Source: Pseudomonadota bacterium | Lineage (GTDB): Bacteria > Pseudomonadota > Alphaproteobacteria > Rhizobiales > Methyloligellaceae | Length of the DNA: 9,581 nt | Assembly: GCA_022567275.1 (NCBI GenBank) | Contig: JADFHH010000035.1 | Coordinates: forward strand, 1-9,581 | Direction: 5' to 3' | Program-made: the position numbers and the translations under genes | Shown: one piece after another, positions 1 through 5,549 of the stretch | Layout: each line of letters begins with the position of its first letter | How positions within the stretch are numbered: the stretch's first letter is position 1 | Notes under the pieces: generated by a model | What the model saw: only the letters and a program-made list of their open reading frames with translations | Told to the model about the DNA's origin: nothing | Databases searched by the model: none

Positions 1-14
1 TATATCTTTGTATT

Positions 15-85
15 GGTTCAATTATTTGAGACGGAAGTCCACTTTACACCGGACTCATCCGTCTCGGTTGAACCGCTAGTTCAAC
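15..85 (-). terminator. Imperfect hairpin after the P460 stop codon
   Basis: Directly downstream of the P460 stop (76-78) three pairs of arms nest: GGTTCAA (15-21) with TTGAACC (68-74), GAGACGG (28-34) with CCGTCTC (59-65), and AGTCC (36-40) with GGACT (51-55), around a 10-base loop. A second, competing hairpin pairs GTTGAAC (67-73) with GTTCAAC (79-85) and overlaps the stop codon. No clear U-tract follows on the minus strand, so it may protect the mRNA 3' end or only partly terminate, rather than being a classical intrinsic terminator. Confidence 0.5.
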
Positions 86-666
86 TTCCTGAAAAGGTAA
101 TCCCTGTCCTTGACCAACGAATGACAGGCGATGCAGCCTTTGTCGGCGCCCTTCATCACGCGCCCGGCGAGCATCATGCCCTTCGGGTTGGTGGCAAGCG
201 ATCCATCGGCCTTGTACTTGGCCCAGAACCAGTCGCCATTGTCCTTGTCATAGCCCGCTTCACGCTTGAACATCACGGTCACAGCCTTGAGGAACTTTTT
301 ACGATCCTTGGAAACGGCGTCAATGCTCACTCCGTCGCCACCGTAGTTGCGCTTCACGACAACCTTACCCTTTTGGCCGCCGATTCCGAAAAAGTAGCCG
401 CCAACGACCACTTCCGAATGGATCGTCTCCAGAACCGCGCCGTGCGGGGCCTGACCCTTGTAAGGTTTATCATCTTTCGCGCCCTTGCCGACGAGACCGG
501 CCTTCTCCATTGCACTCCATAAATCCTTGGAATAACTGACAGCTGCATCGTCGCAGCAGTCCTTCATCATCTGGCTGCGTGCGTCGTTTACCGTGAGCCC
601 GGTCATGACGATACCGGCCGCGGCGAGGGCTGCTCCGGCCCTCAAAAGGTTACGAAATTTGATCAT
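76..666 (-). CDS. Cytochrome P460-family c-type haem protein, secreted
   Basis: A 196-residue protein. An N-terminal signal peptide is visible: basic MIKFRNLLRA, then a hydrophobic Ala-rich stretch to about residue 25 and a likely cleavage near residues 29-32, so the mature protein should be periplasmic. The P460 domain fills the rest: PHGAV near 74, VVVKRNYG at 102-109, GDWFWAKY at 144-151, and the haem c site CIACH at 178-182 followed by HSLVKDRDY. Known members of this family either oxidise hydroxylamine through a lysine-crosslinked haem (cytochrome P460) or bind NO (cytochrome c'-beta). I cannot tell from sequence alone whether the crosslinking lysine is present. The frame stays open 88 codons upstream, but the ATG at 666 is chosen because GGGAGAA lies just before it and the signal peptide begins there. 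A Cys pair (37-38) near the mature N-terminus is unusual. It appears to be a single-gene unit. Family assignment is firm; the reaction is not. Confidence 0.9.
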   Translation of the reverse strand: MIKFRNLLRAGAALAAAGIVMTGLTVNDARSQMMKDCCDDAAVSYSKDLWSAMEKAGLVGKGAKDDKPYKGQAPHGAVLETIHSEVVVGGYFFGIGGQKGKVVVKRNYGGDGVSIDAVSKDRKKFLKAVTVMFKREAGYDKDNGDWFWAKYKADGSLATNPKGMMLAGRVMKGADKGCIACHSLVKDRDYLFRKLN

Positions 667-766
667 GCGTTCTTCTCCCAACATTGACGATCGGTGCTCA
701 GACGGAATTGCGGCGTCACTGTTACTGTTGCTTGAGCCGCTCTTTTCCAAATAACTCACGAGATCT

Positions 767-784
767 GATCGATTGTAGTCGATC
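767..784. promoter_or_regulatory. Inverted repeat upstream of the P460 gene
   Basis: GATCGA (767-772) and TCGATC (779-784) form an inverted repeat with a six-base centre; the right arm continues as GATCGATC. It lies about 100 bp upstream of the P460 start codon and overlaps a minus-strand TACAAT hexamer at 772-777. It could be an operator, but no regulator gene is nearby and GATC-rich palindromes also occur by chance. Confidence 0.2.
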
Positions 785-1085
785 GATCCCGTTGGGGAAA
801 GCGTAACAGCTTTGGATGCGATTGGTGATGAAGCGGAGGGTTGGAGCGGTCCTCTTCGTCCCATTTTTGGCGTATTTCTTGACATTCGAACATGCCTCTC
901 CTCAGGTTCTCTCCATTGCGACAAATCCAAGGGTCAAGCTGGTGTGGATGGCAGCCATAATTCATCAATCAGCGTAGGATTTTCCGAAACAGCTCGTGTT
1001 TCACTGCCACCTCCGCCGATTGGAAAGTGACGTATCGGCTATGAGGTAGACAGATTCCAACACCGGCATTGCGAAAGGCAGCTAC

Positions 1086-1227
1086 TGGCACATTCCAGCC
1101 GGTCTCTGACCCGCCGATTTACGGCCGCTGCCAAGGGGAAAGCGGACGATTGGATCGACTTCTTCCGCTACCTGGGGGTAAGCGGTCGTCGTTGGCGACC
1201 AGTCAGATCGTCTACACATGACCCAAA
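1086..1227. repeat. Diverged 142-bp repeat, copy A
   Basis: Aligns without a gap to 2652-2793 with 108 of 142 positions identical by hand count (about 76%). The best conserved blocks are the start (TGGCAC, CAGCCGGT), GATT-ACGGC, GCTGCCA, TTCTTCCGCTAC, GGCGACC and the end (TGACCCAAA). Neither copy has a long open frame. The TGACCCAAA end resembles intergenic repeats I associate with alphaproteobacterial genomes, but that link is from memory. The two copies are direct repeats around the DehI gene. Confidence 0.75.
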
Positions 1228-1391
1228 ACCGCCATTCGCGACCCCGGATATTCTAGGTTTGACCCCAGGTAGGAGACCGTTGCGTTGGCAGCGCACTTCG
1301 GTATCTGCGCGGGCGCTCTAAGTTATCACCGTTCCTGCCACGACCGCTAAGCACCGCGCCGTTAGTCGTAAACGTGGTCCCATTTTTTCAT

Positions 1392-1535
1392 ATGGTTGAC
1401 GATCCGATTTCCGACGACGGCCAAACCATCGAATTGGAAATGTCGGATGGCCGCAGAGCGAAGTTTTTTCCTTCGGTAGTCGAGATTGTCTACAATTGTC
1501 CCCGTTCTGGAGATTATCTGGGAAATGTCGGCTAA
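1392..1535 (+). CDS. Doubtful small ORF, 47 residues, unknown
   Basis: ATG at 1392 to TAA at 1533-1535 encodes an acidic peptide beginning MVDDPISDDGQ and ending VYNCPRSGDYLGNVG. The composition looks more protein-like than its surroundings, with alternating hydrophobic residues (TIELEM, SVVEIVYN), but third positions are only mildly GC-rich and there is no ribosome binding site: the bases before the ATG are a T-run. It may be a real short gene, a fragment of a decayed one, or chance. I do not recognise a family. Confidence 0.2.
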   Translation: MVDDPISDDGQTIELEMSDGRRAKFFPSVVEIVYNCPRSGDYLGNVG

Positions 1536-1652
1536 AAGGAAACCGGAATGCTAGACGCAAGGCTGAATAAGAGGGGAAGATCACATGTCGTGATTGATTG
1601 AGCCGCACGGCGGTGGAACGCTAAAACCGTTACGGGCACCGAACAGCGCCGC

Positions 1653-2588
1653 ATGCTGTCAGAAGGCGAAGCCATCCCGCCGGAGTTTTCACGGCCCGAG
1701 GTGGTCAAGGTGTTGCAGGACTATTATGGACGATTGAAAAGAAACGCCGTGAACAGCACCTCTAGAGAACCGGTGCCGGCAATTTCCGAGGCCGACGCCA
1801 CCGGAGATATCGAGCACCTCTACGCCGACATCCGCGCCTCACTTGGCGTTCCAGTGGTCAATCTGATCTGGCGCCACTTCGCGACCATACCGGGCGGGCT
1901 GGCCTGGGCCTGGGGATCAGTCAGACCGTTATACCACGACGGCAGTATCGCCGCCCAGGCTGCGGCCTTTCGCGCCGACTTACAGGTTCCGACACCTAAG
2001 AAACTGAGCGTACCGACACTGACGGCCGCAGGGCTTGATACCAAGGACCTGACCTTCGTCACTATGATTCTCAGCAGCTACGAACGCACCAACTCCATGA
2101 ATATCATCGCTCTCGGAGCCTTGCTGGCCGGTATTGACGGGCGGACCGGAGCCATCGGCGTACAAGCCGCCCCCCCGGGAGACGAAGCTCCCATTGAAGG
2201 TGACATGCCGATACCGCTGGCCTTGGCCGAAATGCCCGGGAATGTTCGCGACCTAGTCCAGAGCCTTCACCGGATCGGCGGCACCGATGAAATTGTACCG
2301 ACCATGTACCGCCATCTGGCGCATTGGCCTGGTTCTCTAGAACTCATTCACGAATTGCTGGCGCCGCTTGAGGCCGATGGTCTGCTTATACCCGCCATTG
2401 CCGAGGCCCTTACCGCCAGCCGTCGGCGCGCTGCCGCCATCGCGCCCGGATTAGCCACGCTGAGCGCCAAGCCGGAGGCAAAGGCGATGCGCCATATCCA
2501 GGATACATTGGCACAATTCATCGATGGGCCGTTAGCCAAAATGGTCACCCTGGTCGCGGTTATCAGGCGCGCCATGCCTGGACCATGA
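1653..2588 (+). CDS. DehI-family 2-haloacid dehalogenase-like protein
   Basis: A 311-residue protein with features of the DehI ('halocarboxylic acid dehydrogenase') family, which hydrolyses D- and L-2-haloalkanoic acids in the cytoplasm without a covalent ester intermediate. The family fold is a pseudo-dimer of two helical repeats. Both are visible: GVPVVNLIWRHFATIPGGL at 65-83 and a related stretch at 210-230 containing YRHLAHWPGSL. Between them lies SSYERTNSMNIIAL (141-154), which resembles the family's Asn-containing motif. I cannot place the catalytic Asp with certainty, so dehalogenase activity is not assured. The ATG at 1653 has no clear ribosome binding site. A GTG at 1749, with GAAAAGAAA upstream, would give 279 residues starting just before EPVPAISEADATG, close to where I expect the family N-terminus, and may be the true start. 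No transporter or regulator is adjacent. The gene lies between two direct copies of a degenerate repeat. Confidence 0.8.
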   Translation: MLSEGEAIPPEFSRPEVVKVLQDYYGRLKRNAVNSTSREPVPAISEADATGDIEHLYADIRASLGVPVVNLIWRHFATIPGGLAWAWGSVRPLYHDGSIAAQAAAFRADLQVPTPKKLSVPTLTAAGLDTKDLTFVTMILSSYERTNSMNIIALGALLAGIDGRTGAIGVQAAPPGDEAPIEGDMPIPLALAEMPGNVRDLVQSLHRIGGTDEIVPTMYRHLAHWPGSLELIHELLAPLEADGLLIPAIAEALTASRRRAAAIAPGLATLSAKPEAKAMRHIQDTLAQFIDGPLAKMVTLVAVIRRAMPGP

Positions 2589-2979
2589 GAATTTGAACTT
2601 ATTGTGCAAGCTCCCTGTTGACGCTGCGAACGCCGACTTTCTTTACAGAATTGGCACGTTTCAGCCGGTTTCTGTCTCTCCGATTCACGGCAGCTGCCAG
2701 GGGTAGAGCAGCCAGTTGGGTCGATTTCTTCCGCTACTGAGGGGAGAGCTGCCGTCGATGGCGACCGGCCAGACCGGCAGGAGTTGACCCAAAGCGGAAG
2801 TCAGACACCAGCCCCAAAGCGAGGCTTACCAGTCTGATCCGACCAATACGTGTAGCAGCCTGCACCCATCCGCAAGGCCGACCACGTAGAGAAGCGTAAC
2901 AATGCTCTCCATTTCCTTGCGTGACAAGCTGTGCGGAGTTGGGGTAAACTCCCCATGGAACCGCGGTTTCGGGGGGGTC
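2589..2979. other. Gene-poor stretch between DehI and GFA genes
   Basis: No convincing gene. It contains repeat copy B (2652-2793). The minus-strand frames here lack recognisable domains and run antisense to the GFA gene. A short GGGG-N6-CCCC inverted repeat at 2941-2954 lies shortly before the GFA start and could form a small stem in its leader. Confidence 0.6.
2652..2793. repeat. Diverged 142-bp repeat, copy B
   Basis: Partner of copy A at 1086-1227, in the same orientation and of identical length, with changes spread along the whole element and no indel needed. Similarity fades outside both ends: ahead of TGGCAC and after TGACCCAAA the flanks differ. The even divergence and lack of an open frame suggest an old non-coding dispersed repeat rather than a recent duplication. 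Confidence 0.75.
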
Positions 2980-3408
2980 ATGCAAGAACTCAGGGGCGGA
3001 TGCCACTGCGGCAATATCCGCGTTGTCTACAAAACCGCCATGGCGCCGGAGGATACGCAGCCCCGCGCCTGCCAGTGCGCGTTCTGCCGCAAGCACAATA
3101 CGGCCGCCATATCTGACCCTTCCGGTGATCTTGAGATCACGGTAAAGGATGCGGATTTGCTGAGCCGCTACCAGTTCGGTCACAAGGCGGCCGACTTTCT
3201 CATCTGCAAGACCTGCGGGGTTTATGTGGCGGCCTTCATGCCCGATCCGGATGATGAAAAGGGCTACGCCACGCTGATGTCCTTCGCGCTCGATGAGCGC
3301 GCCCGTTACCAGCAAGCCCGGACCGCCAGTTATACCGGCGAGGATGAATCTGCGCGCCGTCAGCGCCGCCGGGAGAGATGGACACCAGCGAGGCTTGAGA
3401 CCGGTTAG
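2980..3408 (+). CDS. GFA/CENP-V-family zinc protein
   Basis: A 142-residue protein of the GFA family, named after the glutathione-dependent formaldehyde-activating enzyme; most members are of unknown role. The zinc-binding cysteines are in the expected places: CHC at 8-10 after MQELRGG, CQCAFC at 31-36, and CKTC at 76-79. The fold is a small beta-rich cytosolic domain. The frame is open from 2902, but the ATG at 2980 puts GGCHCG near the N-terminus as in the family, and a G-rich run (2971-2977) precedes it. The C-terminal 35 residues are Arg-rich (ARRQRRRERW) and look like a lineage-specific tail. It converges on the CmcJ-type gene with only 10 bp between stops. Formaldehyde activation should not be assumed for this member. 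Confidence 0.88.
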   Translation: MQELRGGCHCGNIRVVYKTAMAPEDTQPRACQCAFCRKHNTAAISDPSGDLEITVKDADLLSRYQFGHKAADFLICKTCGVYVAAFMPDPDDEKGYATLMSFALDERARYQQARTASYTGEDESARRQRRRERWTPARLETG

Positions 3409-3418
3409 AGTCCGGACC

Positions 3419-4243
3419 CTAGCCGAATGAAAGCAGCGTGCGCACTTCGATGCTTTCGCGCGGCGGCGTGCCTTCAGGCGCGTTGGGGTTCTCAAAACCT
3501 GTATGCGCCGTGTAGCGCGTGCGCCCGTCTCTCGCCGTATCGAAGCATTTGAGCAGCATCGCCTCATCACGCGTCATATTCGAAAAATAGTACCAGCGCT
3601 GCCCCTCGGTGTAGGCGTTTTGGTAAATCTCACCGGTGCGGTCATGATAGACGATGTCGACGGCGATAAAGTCGTGTTGCGGAACCGTGCGCCCGTCGGC
3701 GGCTGCGAGCGGAAAAAGTTCAGCCGAGTCACCAAACGAGCGCCACACATTCACCATCGCGAAGCGGCCGGACAGGAATGCTTCCGCCTTTTCGCGTTCC
3801 AGCAGATCGCGCACGCGCTGGGGTGCGGAGTGCTCCGTATAGTCATTATGTGCAATGGGCACGGGCAGCCGCGTGCCGTGTTTCTCGCGCTTGGCCGTGT
3901 CCTGCACACGCAAGGTGTGGTCAAAGATGTGGACCTCGCGCGCACCCGTCTGCGCTTTGAGCAGCTTTATGCATTCGGGGTAATAGATGCCGGTAATCTG
4001 CGCTTCGTCATAAAAGTCACTCATGGCGGTGGGGGCGGTAACAAGCGCGAAGCCTTCGCGGTCGAGTTCAGGGGGGTCATCGCACGCGCGCGCATCGGCA
4101 ATCGTGAGTTCAACAATGTGGAATTCACCGGTGCGCTTGTTCACTTCCGCCTGGTTCACCGACATGAAAACCTGTGGTTTTTCATCCATCGGCACCATGA
4201 ATTTGAGCGCTGCGGTGATCGTCGGGAGCGGTTGGCTATGCAT
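3419..4243 (-). CDS. CmcJ/NvfI-family (AsaB-like) oxidoreductase
   Basis: A 274-residue protein resembling the CmcJ/NvfI/AsaB group, relatives of 2-oxoglutarate/Fe(II) oxygenases often found near secondary-metabolism genes and sometimes annotated as methyltransferases. Visible motifs: AHND at 131-134 (a possible HxD metal pair, H132 and D134), NVWR at 165-168, HTGFENPNAP at 247-256 (possible distal His), and RESIEVR at 262-268 (possible cosubstrate-binding Arg). The N-terminal part (DEKPQVFMSVN) is also family-like. Metal and substrate roles are inferred by analogy. The ATG at 4243 has only a distant GGGGA upstream; internal ATGs at 4198 and 4189 are alternatives. It appears monocistronic. 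The large plus-strand frame 3503-4378 is its antisense shadow. Confidence 0.75.
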   Translation of the reverse strand: MHSQPLPTITAALKFMVPMDEKPQVFMSVNQAEVNKRTGEFHIVELTIADARACDDPPELDREGFALVTAPTAMSDFYDEAQITGIYYPECIKLLKAQTGAREVHIFDHTLRVQDTAKREKHGTRLPVPIAHNDYTEHSAPQRVRDLLEREKAEAFLSGRFAMVNVWRSFGDSAELFPLAAADGRTVPQHDFIAVDIVYHDRTGEIYQNAYTEGQRWYYFSNMTRDEAMLLKCFDTARDGRTRYTAHTGFENPNAPEGTPPRESIEVRTLLSFG

Positions 4244-4336
4244 GAGGGCGGTCCCCGATACTGTGGAATGCGTGTATGGTCAGTCTCATCGACACTATCA
4301 CCTCGTTATCTTGCCAACCGAATAAACGCCGGAGAC

Positions 4337-4346
4337 TTGTATACAA
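4337..4346. promoter_or_regulatory. TTGTATACAA palindrome, possible operator
   Basis: A perfect 10-bp palindrome nested inside GACTT (4334-4338) and AAGTC (4348-4352), about 95 bp upstream of the CmcJ-type gene and 105 bp beyond the toxin gene's 3' end. The pattern fits the TNGTNNNACNA type of site used by FadR-class GntR regulators. No GntR gene is visible here, so this is only a candidate. Confidence 0.25.
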
Positions 4347-4408
4347 AAAGTCACTGTTGGACAACGAAACAGGTATAGCCCGCAGGGGAATCCTGAAGCC
4401 CTTTGACC

Positions 4409-4447
4409 CTAACCAGCCGTCTGTTCCCCGGCATCGGCCCTCAGCGC
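4409..4447. repeat. 39-bp perfect direct repeat, left copy
   Basis: Identical base for base to 5108-5146. Read on the minus strand it encodes ALRADAGEQTAG and a TAG stop, the exact end of the membrane-protein gene at 5108-5485, although here it is detached from that gene. It begins three bases after the toxin stop codon (4451-4453). The flanks differ on both sides. Confidence 0.95.
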
Positions 4448-4450
4448 GTC

Positions 4451-4738
4451 TCAAAATGCCTCCGGCCAGCGCTGCGACGCGTGGTGCACTCCAAGAATTT
4501 CAATCGTATCGCCGGTGACGCGGTAGGGCACGATAAAAGGTGTCTTTGGCACGACCAGCTCACGGGTCCCCTCGATGCGGCCAGGCCGGCCGCTTTGCGG
4601 GAATGCCGTGAGCTGGTCATGCACCATGGATACGGTCGCCACGACAATACGCTTGGCCGCTATGGGGTCGTCCGCGGCGATGTAGTGTTGAATGCTCTTT
4701 AAATCTTCAAGCGCCTGGGGTTGCCATACGAGTTTCAT
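4451..4738 (-). CDS. RelE/ParE-family type II toxin
   Basis: A 95-residue toxin of the RelE/ParE superfamily. The signature is clear: KLVWQPQALEDLKSIQHYIAADDP at the N-terminus (strand, then two helices), the FPQSGRPGR turn near residue 46, RELVVPKTPFIVPYRV, and the closing strand IEILGVHHASQRWP. ParE-branch members poison DNA gyrase, whereas RelE-branch members cleave mRNA in the ribosome; the HASQRWP end favours ParE-like architecture, but the target cannot be fixed from sequence. Its ATG overlaps the antitoxin TGA by four bases (ATGA), so the two are translationally coupled. It ends three bases short of the left 39-bp repeat. Confidence 0.9.
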   Translation of the reverse strand: MKLVWQPQALEDLKSIQHYIAADDPIAAKRIVVATVSMVHDQLTAFPQSGRPGRIEGTRELVVPKTPFIVPYRVTGDTIEILGVHHASQRWPEAF

Positions 4739-5001
4739 GCGTGCGGCATTGGCTGCTCGTCATCGGTACCCCAGGAGCGAACCCAGGCTAAAACTCTGTT
4801 ATGGGGAACGCCCTCGCCACGGTCCGCCGACGCGAGTGCGTCGCCAATCCGCCGCTCCTGCCACTCCTGCACGGCAAGGTATTCTTTTATGGCCTCACCC
4901 ACCAAAAAAGCCTTGCTCCGCTTCTGGTTTTTTGCGGCGGCTTCCAGACGATCCTTAGTGTCTTGATCGACGCGAATTGTCAGTGTGGCTGTCTTGCTCA
5001 T
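4735..5001 (-). CDS. Ribbon-helix-helix (CopG-type) antitoxin
   Basis: An 88-residue antitoxin. The N-terminal ribbon-helix-helix is evident: TATLTIRVDQDTKDRLEAAA for the DNA-contacting strand and first helix, then KRSKAFLVGEAIKEYL for the second helix (residues 4 to about 43). The remainder, from QEWQERRIGDALASADRGEG, should wrap the toxin. Proteins of this kind neutralise the partner toxin and repress their own operon as a complex. It lies first in the operon, overlapping the toxin gene by four bases. A TTGTA-type repeat upstream is the likely operator. The pair and its promoter are enclosed by the 39-bp repeats. Confidence 0.9.
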   Translation of the reverse strand: MSKTATLTIRVDQDTKDRLEAAAKNQKRSKAFLVGEAIKEYLAVQEWQERRIGDALASADRGEGVPHNRVLAWVRSWGTDDEQPMPHA

Positions 5002-5026
5002 TGGCGCCAGTCTCGTTATGTTTCAT

Positions 5027-5056
5027 TTGTAGTGCATTGTAACACAACAGACTACA
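5027..5056. promoter_or_regulatory. Putative operator/promoter of the RHH-RelE/ParE module
   Basis: About 25-55 bp upstream of the antitoxin start lie tandem TTGTAGTGCA (5027-5036) and TTGTAACACA (5037-5046), matching at 7 of 10 positions with a 10-bp period, one helical turn, as expected for cooperative RHH dimers. TGTAGT (5028-5033) also pairs with ACTACA (5051-5056) as a wider inverted repeat. A minus-strand TACAAT (5036-5041) could be the -10, but I see no good -35. Confidence 0.4.
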
Positions 5057-5107
5057 CAGCGCTAGCGACACGTATGCCGGCTTCCTCTTGTTGGGTGGGC
5101 CTGTACG

Positions 5108-5146
5108 CTAACCAGCCGTCTGTTCCCCGGCATCGGCCCTCAGCGC
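5108..5146. repeat. 39-bp perfect direct repeat, right copy
   Basis: This copy is the in-frame 3' end (13 codons including TAG) of the membrane-protein gene. With the left copy at 4409-4447 it delimits a 699-bp repeat unit containing one repeat plus the 660-bp toxin-antitoxin cassette. Confidence 0.95.
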
Positions 5147-5485
5147 CACCCAGGTGATGGAGGCGCTCAGCGCATCGAGGGCGGCGAAAAGCAGCAGCCC
5201 CGGACCGGCCGCGCCGAGCGCCACCATGACCGCCATGAAACTGGCCGAGGCGTAGCGCGCGGGGATCGTCCAGCTCAGAACGGGATTATTTCGGGTGAGG
5301 ACAGCGGCGATATAGAAGCCGCCGAGCACACCGGCGAGCACACCGGTAAAACGAACCCATAATTCATCCCCCGCGCTCAAGGCGAACAGGCCAAGCGTAA
5401 AATGCGGGATGATCAGAAACGGCAGGGCGACGCTGCTGATCAGATACAACCCGTACATATAGACGCTCAACGCTGCTCTGGTCAT
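5108..5485 (-). CDS. Small four-helix membrane protein, function unknown
   Basis: A 125-residue hydrophobic protein starting at the ATG at 5485, with GGGGGT just upstream; an in-frame TTG at 5506 is a less likely start. Predicted membrane segments lie at about residues 7-33, 45-63, 78-94 and 95-115, with a short hydrophilic tail ALRADAGEQTAG (114-125). I do not recognise the family. The last 13 codons are duplicated 699 bp away beyond a toxin-antitoxin cassette, so the gene end appears to have been an insertion point whose reading frame was preserved. It is divergent from the editing-domain gene, with 64 bp between start codons. Confidence 0.75.
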   Translation of the reverse strand: MTRAALSVYMYGLYLISSVALPFLIIPHFTLGLFALSAGDELWVRFTGVLAGVLGGFYIAAVLTRNNPVLSWTIPARYASASFMAVMVALGAAGPGLLLFAALDALSASITWVALRADAGEQTAG

Positions 5486-5530
5486 TTTACCCCCAAGACT
5501 ATACAAGCGCGCGCAACACCGTAAACTCTA

Positions 5531-5544
5531 AGGGTCAGGACCCT
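5531..5544. promoter_or_regulatory. Inverted repeat over the ribosome binding site
   Basis: AGGGTC (5531-5536) and GACCCT (5539-5544) are perfect inverted arms around two bases. They include the AGGA (5537-5540) that best serves as ribosome binding site for the ATG at 5550. It may be a protein operator in this short divergent intergenic region; a two-base loop is too tight for a full RNA stem unless the inner pairs open. Confidence 0.3.
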
Positions 5545-5549
5545 AACCC

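Larger units (their letters stand above)
667..1652. other. Gene-poor stretch of about 1 kb
   Basis: Open frames here (756-968 minus, 812-1030 plus, 1318-1608 minus) have no recognisable domain, no good ribosome binding site and biased, low-complexity composition, so I do not call them. The stretch contains an inverted repeat GATCGA/TCGATC (767-784) upstream of the P460 gene, with a TACAAT hexamer (772-777, minus strand) that could be a -10 element but lacks a convincing -35. It also holds copy A of the 142-bp repeat and one doubtful short ORF. It may be decayed coding or repeat DNA. Confidence 0.6.

Noticed and set aside
667..930. 88-codon in-frame extension upstream of the P460 ATG
   Set aside because: The signal peptide begins at the ATG at 666, with a good ribosome binding site; the extension is not protein-like.
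1318..1608. 96-codon minus-strand open frame
   Set aside because: Arg/Pro-rich with no recognisable pattern or ribosome binding site, and it overlaps the more protein-like small plus-strand ORF.
2826..3014. 62-codon minus-strand frame with a hydrophobic end
   Set aside because: The end looks slightly helical but it overlaps the GFA gene start and has no family resemblance; too short to support.
2734..3570. 278-codon minus-strand open frame
   Set aside because: Antisense to the GFA gene, whose zinc cysteines are all present. The translation has no domain and partly covers repeat copy B.
3503..4378. 291-codon plus-strand open frame
   Set aside because: It lies antisense to the CmcJ-type gene, whose protein has recognisable motifs; the plus-strand translation shows none and is Arg/His/Val-rich as expected for a shadow frame.
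4403..4702. Plus-strand open frames across the toxin gene
   Set aside because: Antisense shadows of the RelE/ParE toxin, which is recognised along its full length.
4409..5146. A CRISPR array or an integron attC pair suggested by the 39-bp repeats
   Set aside because: Only two copies exist, 699 bp apart, with genes between and no palindromic structure. The repeat is explained as the 3' coding end of a gene.
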